IMG/VR virus record: IMGVR_UViG_3300038479_000011
Coordinates: 1-38,793 of that record
Length of the DNA stretch: 38,793 bases
Origin: a virus
Direction: 5' to 3' (one strand)
Shown: positions 1-5,758 of the stretch, piece by piece
Position numbering within the stretch: position 1 is the first letter of the stretch
How the letters are laid out: every line of letters starts with the position of its first letter
Notes under the pieces: generated by a model
Told to the model about the DNA's origin: nothing
The model's input: only the letters and a program-made list of their open reading frames with translations
Database searches by the model: none
Made by a program: the position numbers and the translations under genes

Positions 1-120
1 ATCAGTCGGTCAAGGAGGTCGAGTGCAGACGCTTGGAGACTGGTGACCGTGGGCTTTAGCGCATCCCCGGCGGCATCCCCGGCGGCATCCCTGGCGGCAG
101 CCCTGGCGGCAGCCCCGGCG
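1..120. repeat. terminal direct repeat, left copy
   Basis: These 120 bases are identical to the last 120 of the window (38674-38793). About 68 bases are unique sequence and the remainder is the beginning of a 12-bp tandem repeat array. The simplest reading is the overlap left when a circular or terminally redundant molecule is assembled as a linear contig. The reading frame of the gene lying here continues correctly across the join, which supports a true circle of 38,673 bp. A genuine short terminal redundancy cannot be excluded. Confidence 0.95.
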
Positions 121-761
121 GCAGCCCCGGCGGCATCCCAGGCGGCAGCCCAGGCGGCAGCCCTGGCGGCATCCCTGGCGGCAGCCCCGGCGGCATCCCA
201 GGCGGCATTCCTGGCGGCATCCCTGGCGGCATCCCTGGCGGCATCCCTGGCGGCATCCCTGGCGGCATCCCTGGCGGCATCCCAGGCGGCATCCCTGGCG
301 GCATCCCTGGCGGCATCCCCGGCGGCAGCCGCCTCCTCTCGGACAGTCTGGACGGTCGGGGACATCGACTTCCACTTTGCTGCGCTGGTCAACTCAGGCA
401 GACCACGAACCGTTGTCGCCTGTTCGGTCATCTTGGCCAGGTCCAACCATGCCGGAAGGTACGTGCGGACCATCCAGTCGGTGACCATCCAGGCCCGCCG
501 GTTCTCCTGCGCCTCCGTCCCTCGTGTGTTCAACAGCTTCGGCAGGTACGGGACCAACATCTGGCGGTCCTCGTCGGAGAGGTCGTCGTTCCACCGTCTG
601 CCGAATGCAGCGATAATCGGACTCACGCACTGTGGGTGATCGGACCACGGCTCGCCAGCCAGGTAGCTCGCCCACTCCAACAGACATCCCTCCGCACTTC
701 CGTTCGGAGCGTCGTGACTTCCTCGCTTCAACGCCACCGTGGTCAAGTCAACCGTGTTCAT
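1..761 (-). CDS. Ala-rich DAAx-repeat protein, N-terminal and central part (gene continues at the right end of the window)
   Basis: The gene starts with ATG at 761 behind a GAAAGGA Shine-Dalgarno. It runs leftward to base 1 and continues across the circular join to a TGA at 38655, giving 259 residues. Residues 1-140 form a globular domain with the motifs [10 protein letters not shown] and [14 protein letters not shown] associate this with an actinobacterial and phage family of unknown function that carries an alanine-rich repeat tail. From about residue 145 the chain is roughly 22 tetrapeptides of the type [12 protein letters not shown], encoded by a 12-bp tandem repeat, and it ends with a short Leu-rich segment. 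The repeats would form a continuous alanine-rich helix. An in-frame ATG at 806 would add 15 residues but has a poorer ribosome site. It lies between the Rad52-like operon genes and the Cys-rich gene cluster. Function unknown. Confidence 0.8.
   Translation of the reverse strand, partial: MNTVDLTTVALKRGSHDAPNGSAEGCLLEWASYLAGEPWSDHPQCVSPIIAAFGRRWNDDLSDEDRQMLVPYLPKLLNTRGTEAQENRRAWMVTDWMVRTYLPAWLDLAKMTEQATTVRGLPELTSAAKWKSMSPTVQTVREEAAAAGDAARDAARDAAWDAARDAARDAARDAARDAARDAARNAAWDAAGAAARDAARAAAWAAAWDAAGAAAGAAARAAARDAAGDAAGDALKPTVTSLQASALDLLDRL
69..330. repeat. 12-bp tandem repeat array, about 22 units
   Basis: About 22 consecutive 12-bp units of the form GGCGGC(A)(T/G)CCCN, with variation mainly at two positions, encode the DAAx/GAAx tetrapeptides on the minus strand. 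Unit number is likely to vary between relatives and is prone to collapse in short-read assembly. The terminal overlap of the contig ends inside this array, so the exact repeat count is the least certain part of the genome. Confidence 0.9.
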
Positions 762-808
762 TGCTTTTTCCTTTCGCTCGCCGTCACTCCCCATTGAAAT
801 CTTCATCC

Positions 809-1090
809 TCAATAAGCCTCCGTGAGCACCCACAGGGAAACATCTTGAGTCCCTAGAGGCGGGCACGGGTCAGGAACCGCCACTTGCACGATCGTCACGC
901 CCTCTTGCTCGAAATCGAGTCCGACGATCTTTCCTTCCCGCAAGAGTTCGATGGTGGCGAAGGACCCGGCGAGAGTGGCCGCGAGTGGCAGATGGTCAAG
1001 TTCCCACGTTGCCAACGAGCGGAGCCGTTGACGCCAAAACCCCTCCAACTCGTCCGTCAGTGGTACGGCCCCATCTGATGCGTTATTCAT
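809..1090 (-). CDS. hypothetical protein, 93 aa
   Basis: Not recognised. A 93-residue soluble protein whose ATG overlaps the last codons of the Rad52-like gene by 8 bases, so it is probably translationally coupled to it. The N-terminal half looks helical and includes FWRQRLRSLATWELDHLPL; the C-terminal half looks like short beta strands (VTIVQVAVPD). The next gene begins within about 50 bases. Its position suggests a role with the recombination genes, but nothing in the sequence proves it. Confidence 0.7.
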   Translation of the reverse strand: MNNASDGAVPLTDELEGFWRQRLRSLATWELDHLPLAATLAGSFATIELLREGKIVGLDFEQEGVTIVQVAVPDPCPPLGTQDVSLWVLTEAY

Positions 1091-1649
1091 CGAACAGCTT
1101 CTCTTCGGCTTGTGCCTTGGCCACGGCCCGGAGTTGCTGCACGCGCTCGACGTTGGGATTGGGGGGAGCGTCTGGGTGTCCGAGGGTGACTGAGAGGGTC
1201 GAATCCGTGCTCCCCTGGTTGTAGAGGCTCAGGCCGAACTGGTCCCCCAAGTCCTTGGCGCATCGTTTGAGGGCGTAGCTGATGGCGTTCTTGTAGGCGA
1301 AGTCGTGCGCCTCCCCCTTGGAGGGGATGTGGTTTGCGCTTCCGCACGCCCCCTCCTCCACGACCTTCATAACGTTGTGCTCGGGGTCGCGGATGGTCAG
1401 CCTCATCAGACAGCGGTAGGTGATGTTCCAGCCCTGCTTCTCCTGGGATCCACGCGTGTAGGTCTCGAGCGTCTCGTCCACCAGGTCTATGGAGACGATC
1501 TCCTTGTCCCAACCCTCGAAGCCGAAGACCCTGGTCAGGTGGGCGACGACATCCCAGGACGGGAGGTTGGAAAAGCCCTTGTCGTCTGAGACCACGCGCC
1601 TCGGATTGACCGGACGGAGCAGCGTCGTCACCTGTTCATCGCTTAGCAT
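1083..1649 (-). CDS. Rad52/22-family single-strand annealing protein
   Basis: A 188-residue protein with the features of phage Rad52-like annealing proteins: an N-terminal segment with W at FEGWDKEIVSI, a beta-rich core (YTRGSQEKQGWNITYRCLMR), the family-typical EGACGS and GEAHDFAYKNAISYALKRCA helix, and DLGDQFGLSLYNQG. These proteins bind single-stranded DNA as rings and anneal complementary strands during recombination-dependent replication or repair. The start is placed at ATG 1649 (GGGACGGGAC upstream); an in-frame GTG at 1673 is less likely. It sits in one operon with a Cas4-like exonuclease, the usual SSAP/exonuclease pairing. Family assignment is fairly confident; the role in this phage is inferred. 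Confidence 0.88.
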   Translation of the reverse strand: MLSDEQVTTLLRPVNPRRVVSDDKGFSNLPSWDVVAHLTRVFGFEGWDKEIVSIDLVDETLETYTRGSQEKQGWNITYRCLMRLTIRDPEHNVMKVVEEGACGSANHIPSKGEAHDFAYKNAISYALKRCAKDLGDQFGLSLYNQGSTDSTLSVTLGHPDAPPNPNVERVQQLRAVAKAQAEEKLFDE

Positions 1650-1755
1650 GTCCCGTCCCTTCACAAGCCTCACAGGCCCACGGCTCCCCCAGATGCAGAA
1701 CGAGTCCGCTTCCCAGGCAGACCGGACACTTGTCGTCCAAGAGGAGTTTGATCAT
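1636..1755 (-). CDS. 39-aa zinc-finger protein with two DnaJ-type CxxCxGxG motifs
   Basis: A very short gene with ATG at 1755 preceded by AAGGA (spacing 6). It contains CPVCLGSG and CEACEGTG, two complete CxxCxGxG motifs of the kind that bind zinc in DnaJ. Four cysteines would make one zinc site. It overlaps the Rad52-like start by 14 bases and follows the 67-residue gene, so it belongs to the recombination operon. It may bind single-stranded nucleic acid or a protein partner; no specific function can be assigned. Confidence 0.75.
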   Translation of the reverse strand: MIKLLLDDKCPVCLGSGLVLHLGEPWACEACEGTGHAKR

Positions 1756-1763
1756 CAGTTCCT

Positions 1764-1967
1764 TCAGCTTTCGCACATCTCTGCCCGATCATGCTCTGCC
1801 CCGTCCAGAACATGACCGAGTTCCCGGTGCAGTCGTTCCGCCATCTCCTGCGTCATATTCAGCCACAGCCCGCCCGACCCGTCGAAGCAGATGGTGATGG
1901 GCCAGTGGTTGTCGGAGGACTTGACGCTGATGCCATCCTGCACGAAAAAGCTTCCTGCGAACTTCAT
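1764..1967 (-). CDS. hypothetical protein, 67 aa
   Basis: Start ATG overlaps the stop of the upstream exonuclease gene as ATGA, with AAGGAG just upstream. The protein has a beta-strand-like first half (DNHWPITICFDGSGGLWLN) and a helical second half (TQEMAERLHRELGHVLDGAE). Short proteins with this strand-then-helix layout are frequent in actinophage early operons, function unknown. Probably co-translated with the exonuclease. Confidence 0.75.
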   Translation of the reverse strand: MKFAGSFFVQDGISVKSSDNHWPITICFDGSGGLWLNMTQEMAERLHRELGHVLDGAEHDRAEMCES

Positions 1968-2779
1968 GGTGTCTCCTTACAGGTGTCGAAGTGGTTGCAG
2001 TACAGACAGTGCCAATCAGGCTGGGAGGCGTTGGGGTTGAGCTTGATGATCTCGAACTCGTCCCCGACCGCTTCTCGGGCCGGCACGAATCCCTCCTCCA
2101 TCACGTCTTTGACCGCGGCCAGGCGCTCCATCTCGTCCTGCGCCCAGACACCGAACTCCTGCTTGGAGAAGTGCCACTCGGCCACCGTTCGACCGATGTC
2201 GTCTATCCCCATCTTGTCCGCGAACCCTTTCGAGGCCGCTTCCATGCCGATCATGCCGATGACCAGGAGATCTGCGTCGATTGCCGTGGCGTTCAACGCC
2301 CCTTGAATGCGGTCTGAGGTCTTGGGGCCTTCGGGCATCTGGGTCAACCAGTTCTTCCGTCTCCACCCGACGGCTTTGTCAAAGCCGGTCGAACCCCGAG
2401 TCTTGAGCTCGAACAGGATCTTCGTCCCGTCGTCCAGGGTCACGATGGCGTCGGCGTGGCCCGAGGACAGCTCTCCGTGCCTCAGAGGGGTCTCGATCTT
2501 GGCGTCAGGGAATCGCTCGGGCAGACAGCGCTGGAGTTCCTGGTGGAGCAGGGTCCCGATCCACATCACCCAGGCTGAGGAGACGTCCGGGGGGTTGCTC
2601 GGCTCGACCTTGTTGTGCTCGAACCACAGGTATCTGCCGCACTTCCCGGCGTCCGAATGCCGGAACCAGGTGGGAAAGGCAAAGGCTTTGCGCTCCGAGA
2701 TCATCATCTCCCGATGGATCGACCGCGCCAGAACGTCTGTGATCAGAGGGTTCTTGACGGGGAAGTCGCTGTGTGCCAT
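1964..2779 (-). CDS. Cas4/RecB-like PD-(D/E)xK exonuclease with Fe-S cluster signature
   Basis: A 271-residue nuclease. Seen motifs: GTLLH with H79, GHADAI with D110, and FELKT with E124 and K126. Together these form the PD-(D/E)xK active site of the RecB/Cas4 superfamily. One early cysteine (C47 in GKCGRY) plus a C-terminal triplet (C258, C261, C267 in HCLYCNHFDTC) match the four-cysteine 4Fe-4S pattern of Cas4 and AddB. The likely role is 5' or 3' resection of DNA ends to feed the Rad52-like annealing protein two genes downstream. No Shine-Dalgarno precedes the ATG. A promoter whose -10 ends six bases before the ATG suggests a leaderless mRNA, and a 14-bp palindrome fills the promoter spacer. 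A CRISPR role is not supported because no cas1/cas2 or array is present. Confidence 0.88.
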   Translation of the reverse strand: MAHSDFPVKNPLITDVLARSIHREMMISERKAFAFPTWFRHSDAGKCGRYLWFEHNKVEPSNPPDVSSAWVMWIGTLLHQELQRCLPERFPDAKIETPLRHGELSSGHADAIVTLDDGTKILFELKTRGSTGFDKAVGWRRKNWLTQMPEGPKTSDRIQGALNATAIDADLLVIGMIGMEAASKGFADKMGIDDIGRTVAEWHFSKQEFGVWAQDEMERLAAVKDVMEEGFVPAREAVGDEFEIIKLNPNASQPDWHCLYCNHFDTCKETP

Positions 2780-2785
2780 GCAGCT

Positions 2786-2814
2786 AGTCTAAGCGCAAGG
2801 TTCCTTGCTGTCTA
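2786..2814 (-). promoter_or_regulatory. predicted promoter of the exonuclease/Rad52 operon, leaderless
   Basis: Reading leftward: TAGACA, 17 bases, TAGACT, six bases, then the ATG at 2779. The spacing is ideal for a sigma-70/SigA-type promoter, and transcription would begin at or next to the start codon. Leaderless mRNAs are common in Actinobacteria. The spacer contains the complete 14-bp palindrome at 2795-2808, so a bound repressor would block RNA polymerase. Confidence 0.6.
2795..2808. promoter_or_regulatory. operator-like palindrome, copy 1
   Basis: GCAAGGTTCCTTGC, a palindrome except for the two central bases. It occupies most of the 17-bp spacer of the promoter for the Cas4-like exonuclease. 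It matches four other copies at 30899, 30918, 32369 and 33307. Confidence 0.75.
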
Positions 2815-2834
2815 GTGCTAATCCAAAAAGGGGG

Positions 2835-3437
2835 TCAAGCAGGGGCGGGAAGCGTTTCCGAGCCGCCTCCGGGCGAGGTCCAGGTGGTTGCGCCGGCATT
2901 CTGCCACCAGTGGAACACGGTCCCGTTCGGATTCACCACGAAGACGTGCATCTGGTTCCCGAACTCGATGGTTGAGATCGTCATGGGATCCACCGTAGTC
3001 GGGTCGGGGGGAACGGGTGGGGGAACGGGGGGAGGAACGGGGTTTGGCGGGCTCTGCGGGGCGTTGAAGGGTCCGGGGATCGGGATCTCTGCGATGTGCA
3101 ACAGATCCCCCCCGTAGTGGTCTGCGCTCCACGGAGAGGTCACTACGGCTGCGCTGAAGGCGTCCGTGGGGGCATTCTGGGCCAAGGTACCGTAGATGCC
3201 GATCATGTTGGCCTGGCGCAACACAGCCGCCGTGGCTGTAATCGACGCTTCCAGGCTCGGGAAGGACTCCTGACCGCCCTGGGTGAGGTTGTTGACGTTC
3301 AGAGGGTCGTTGTTGTGCCACCAGTTCTCGGGTGGTTCCTCTGCCGCCATCCACCGGACGACGTTGTCCACATTGTTCTGGCTGCTGAGAAGCGGGACTG
3401 CGGCCAGGACAGCTTGCGCCCAACCAAACTGATTCAC
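2835..3437 (-). CDS. endolysin, lysozyme-like domain with C-terminal accessory domain
   Basis: A 200-residue protein. Residues 25-110 carry the pattern of actinophage lysozyme-like domains: WMAAEEP with candidate catalytic E33/E34, then WWHNNDPLN, GGQESFPSLEASITATA, a Tyr in IYGTL and SPWSADHYGG. A Pro-rich linker (about 125-145) leads to a 50-residue beta domain (MHVFVVNPNGTVFHWW) resembling one blade of a lectin-like propeller, which may bind the wall. It should cleave host peptidoglycan from inside at lysis. The GTG start overlaps the holin stop as GTGA, and there is no signal peptide, so export by the holin is expected. It is the last gene of the late operon. Confidence 0.8.
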   Translation of the reverse strand: MNQFGWAQAVLAAVPLLSSQNNVDNVVRWMAAEEPPENWWHNNDPLNVNNLTQGGQESFPSLEASITATAAVLRQANMIGIYGTLAQNAPTDAFSAAVVTSPWSADHYGGDLLHIAEIPIPGPFNAPQSPPNPVPPPVPPPVPPDPTTVDPMTISTIEFGNQMHVFVVNPNGTVFHWWQNAGATTWTSPGGGSETLPAPA

Positions 3438-3646
3438 GTCCGAGTGGCAGGAGTGGGGGCAGGCGAAGGAGAAGCGGTGATCGACGTCCAGGGATGCAAG
3501 AGAATGCCGAACACGCCCAGGATGGCCGAGGCGGTCGGAGACAGGTGGATGCCCGACAGAGCCTGAGTCAGCACCCCGAAGACAACGGCGGCATCGGCCA
3601 TGACGTGCTGCAAAACCGTTTTGAGCTGGGTGGTGGTGATGTTCAT
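3434..3646 (-). CDS. holin candidate, 70 aa
   Basis: A small membrane protein directly upstream of the endolysin. Two hydrophobic stretches (about residues 17-34 and 38-54, the second ILGVFGILLHPW) are followed by a Pro/Thr-rich tail with a terminal Arg. Size, position and hydrophobicity fit a class II-like holin that permeabilises the membrane and releases the lysin. Its start overlaps the preceding gene as ATGA. No family-specific motif was recognised, so the call rests on context. Confidence 0.7.
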   Translation of the reverse strand: MNITTTQLKTVLQHVMADAAVVFGVLTQALSGIHLSPTASAILGVFGILLHPWTSITASPSPAPTPATRT

Positions 3647-3840
3647 GGGTCCTCCGCTGGTTGGGTCTTCTGGAACTTTACCTCAGCGGTCAGCGCCGCG
3701 TTCTTGGTCATGATCTCATCCAACTGATTGTTCACCAGGATATGGACTTCTTTGACCTTTCCGCTGATCTTGGCTGCCCACACCGTTCCTCCCACGGACG
3801 CAAAGGAGACGATGAGGAGGGTGATTGCGTTGACCCACAT
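3643..3840 (-). CDS. small membrane protein with coiled coil in the lysis cassette
   Basis: 65 residues: one N-terminal transmembrane helix (residues 3-22, AITLLIVSFASVGGTVWAA) followed by a Lys/Glu helical stretch (VKEVHILVNNQLDEIMTKNA). Proteins of this shape are common next to phage holins and are annotated as holin-like or spanin-like. A host with a single membrane would not need a spanin, so a second holin or an antiholin is more likely. It overlaps the holin gene by four bases and lies nine bases after the glycosyltransferase. Confidence 0.7.
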   Translation of the reverse strand: MWVNAITLLIVSFASVGGTVWAAKISGKVKEVHILVNNQLDEIMTKNAALTAEVKFQKTQPAEDP

Positions 3841-3849
3841 GCCCAGATA

Positions 3850-4875
3850 CTAGGCGTAGAACCCGTCTTCCCAGAGCGTCAGAAGACGCTGAAAGTACAT
3901 CTCGTACTGCGGAGCCACGACCTCGGTCGAGAAGCGCGACAGGGCGTATCTACGGATCTGGCGTCGGTTGAGTTCAGGGGCCAGCTTGGTCGCCTCGCAG
4001 AACTCCCTGAAGCTCCGGCATCTGAAGCCGACCTTCGGAGTCACCGTCTCTGTGAACACGCCCCAATCCGTCGTGATCACAGGCGTCCCGCACAGCATGG
4101 ACTCTACGTGGACCCCTCCGAAGGGCTCGATGTATTGGGTGGGGACGAAGGTGGCGACGGCTCCGCCCAACAGATCTGATCGCTGTTCTGGGTCGACCAC
4201 TCCCACATACGTGCAGTTGTCAGGGAGGTCTCCGGGGTCTCCCGCACCTGCGAGGATGAGGCGAACACCCATCCGCTGTGTGACCTCGACTGCAAGCCGC
4301 CATCCCTTTCGGTCGATCAGTCGCCCAATGTAGAGGAAGTAATCCTCAGGTGTCCCAGAATACTTGAACTCTTTCGGGTCGAAGTAGTTCGGGATCACGG
4401 CATCGAAGTAGTGCCCGTCGGCTTCGTAAGCGCCTGTCTGGCCGTAGACCATGTGCATCCAGGCATACGACTCGAACACCCGGTAAGCAGAGAACGTTCC
4501 CGCGTACCCGACCCCGTACTCCACTGACATGTGCCCTGGGTACGCCTCTGCGATGTCTCTCTGGGCGTATCCCCCGATGATGCAGATGAAGTCTCGAGGA
4601 GCGAGTCTGGTGCTCAGCGCCTGAATGACGAGTCTGTCAAAGAACTCGAAGTTCTCGTCCGTGAACTCGGGGATGTTTGCCGGATCGTTCTTCGGGATGA
4701 CGAGGGAGACAAGTTCTGAGACCTGGGCCTCGTTCTCGGGGCCGGCATACAAGATGACCTCATGCCCGAGGTCGGTCATCATGTCGCAGAACCGACGGAC
4801 CTTTGTCGTGTAGGCGCACCAGGAATAGGCCTTGGTGGTGTTGGTCCACGGGAGCCCGACGACGTGGAACCTCAC
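3850..4875 (-). CDS. glycosyltransferase, GT4/GT-B family
   Basis: A 341-residue GT-B fold enzyme. The C-terminal half has the sugar-nucleotide binding pattern: FLYIGRLIDRKGW near 180-192, LILAGAGD near 207, and the E-x7-E motif (E250 and E258 in EPFGGVHVE) followed by SMLCGTPVI. The N-terminal half begins with a typical acceptor-side Rossmann segment, and an internal CIIGGYAQ loop is present. It transfers a sugar from a nucleotide donor to an unknown acceptor. It lies between fibre genes and the lysis cassette, so the acceptor may be a virion fibre or the cell surface. Start GTG overlaps the preceding stop as GTGA. Confidence 0.88.
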   Translation of the reverse strand: MRFHVVGLPWTNTTKAYSWCAYTTKVRRFCDMMTDLGHEVILYAGPENEAQVSELVSLVIPKNDPANIPEFTDENFEFFDRLVIQALSTRLAPRDFICIIGGYAQRDIAEAYPGHMSVEYGVGYAGTFSAYRVFESYAWMHMVYGQTGAYEADGHYFDAVIPNYFDPKEFKYSGTPEDYFLYIGRLIDRKGWRLAVEVTQRMGVRLILAGAGDPGDLPDNCTYVGVVDPEQRSDLLGGAVATFVPTQYIEPFGGVHVESMLCGTPVITTDWGVFTETVTPKVGFRCRSFREFCEATKLAPELNRRQIRRYALSRFSTEVVAPQYEMYFQRLLTLWEDGFYA

Positions 4876-5075
4876 CGTTTCAATGCGGCTCGGCGCTGCT
4901 CACGATTCGGCGGTCCTTCACCATTCATAGGACTTCCCTGTTGGAGCTGCGCGATCCGCTCGTTGATGACCCGGAGGTTCTGCTGGCACTGCTCGACCAT
5001 CGCTAACTGGTCGTAGGCCAATGCCTTGAGTTCTTTGACATCGGTTACCGCAGTGATATCGGTCTCAGGTTCCAT
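4872..5075 (-). CDS. short coiled-coil protein, 67 aa
   Basis: Start ATG at 5075 is fixed by GAAAGGAACCCC upstream. After a 10-residue acidic leader the protein is a single amphipathic helix (VKELKALAYDQLAMVEQCQ, then LRVINERIAQLQQ) ending in a basic tail (NREQRRAALKR). I recognise this type of small coiled-coil protein from fibre/lysis regions of podovirus-like phages, where it is usually unassigned or suggested to be a fibre chaperone. Location directly after the fibre genes fits. Function not proven. Confidence 0.75.
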   Translation of the reverse strand: MEPETDITAVTDVKELKALAYDQLAMVEQCQQNLRVINERIAQLQQGSPMNGEGPPNREQRRAALKR

Positions 5076-5086
5076 GGGGTTCCTTT

Positions 5087-5758
5087 CTAGAGGACCAGAA
5101 ACATACCGCTCTTGGTGCCGCTGGCTGGTGGGGTCAGGGCGATAGCCAGAAGTCCAGCCGCCCCGCTTGTGGCCCAGTTGGCGGTCGGGGTGATCGAAGT
5201 CTTGGTCGTGCCGGGGATGAGCGAGCCGGCGAAGCACCGTGAGGTCGTGGTCACTGATTGGGTGAGTACCGTGCTAGTCCAGGCACTGATGGTGCCAGAG
5301 GCTGCGACTCTCCCGACGCCCACCAGGATAACGCTGCCAGTGTTGGTGGTGGAGAACGAAGTCGAGGCCAGGGAGGTAAGCGTTGTGCTTGTTGTGTTGG
5401 TAGCCACAGGGAACGAGGAGCCGCTGTCAAGAGTGGTCGAGGCCCCCGCCAACTCGAAATAGGAGATTCCTTGCAGGGTTCCACCCGTCCCCGCTGTGGG
5501 AGTCAGGCTGGTCTCCGACCCGTTGGCGGTCTTGGTCATCACCCAAATGGAGTCGACACCGGCAGTTCCGAATGTGGCTGAGGTGGTCAGGGTCGTCCAC
5601 GATCCACTACCACTGTTGTCCCCGCCCGTGATCGTAAGGATGGACGACAACTGAGACACGAACATGACGAGGCGGTTCCCACTGGTAGGGGCGGTGATCG
5701 ACAAGGTACTGCTTGCCGATCCTCCCGTCTGGGCGTAATGCGGGATGGTGATTGCCAT
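5087..5758 (-). CDS. virion-associated beta-rich protein, probable fibre or receptor-binding component
   Basis: 223 residues, very rich in Ser, Thr and Gly, with almost no charged residues and alternating beta strands (ILTITGGDNSGSGSWTTL, GLLAIALTPPASGTK). Cysteine is rare and no signal peptide is seen. Such composition is typical of phage appendage proteins with jelly-roll or beta-sandwich domains. It follows the 522-residue fibre candidate with no gap, so both are likely parts of the same adhesion apparatus. No catalytic motif was recognised. Confidence 0.7.
   Translation of the reverse strand: MAITIPHYAQTGGSASSTLSITAPTSGNRLVMFVSQLSSILTITGGDNSGSGSWTTLTTSATFGTAGVDSIWVMTKTANGSETSLTPTAGTGGTLQGISYFELAGASTTLDSGSSFPVATNTTSTTLTSLASTSFSTTNTGSVILVGVGRVAASGTISAWTSTVLTQSVTTTSRCFAGSLIPGTTKTSITPTANWATSGAAGLLAIALTPPASGTKSGMFLVL

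Noticed and set aside
69-330. Possible CRISPR array
   Set aside because: The repeat is a continuous 12-bp tandem without unique spacers, and no cas1 or cas2 is present.
43-639. Plus-strand 198-codon Ala-rich frame and minus-strand frames MPPG-repeat / CRQG-repeat over the same DNA
   Set aside because: They are shadows of the 12-bp repeat read in other frames. The minus-strand DAAx frame has a ribosome site, an ATG, a globular N-terminal domain, and stays open across the circular join.
1964-2779. Cas4 as part of a CRISPR system
   Set aside because: No other cas gene or array in the genome; neighbouring Rad52-like gene supports a recombination role.
5467-5477. Half-site TTCCTTGC resembling the 14-bp operator (also GCAAGG near 29768 and 29996)
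   Set aside because: These are single half-sites within coding sequence without the second arm, as expected by chance.
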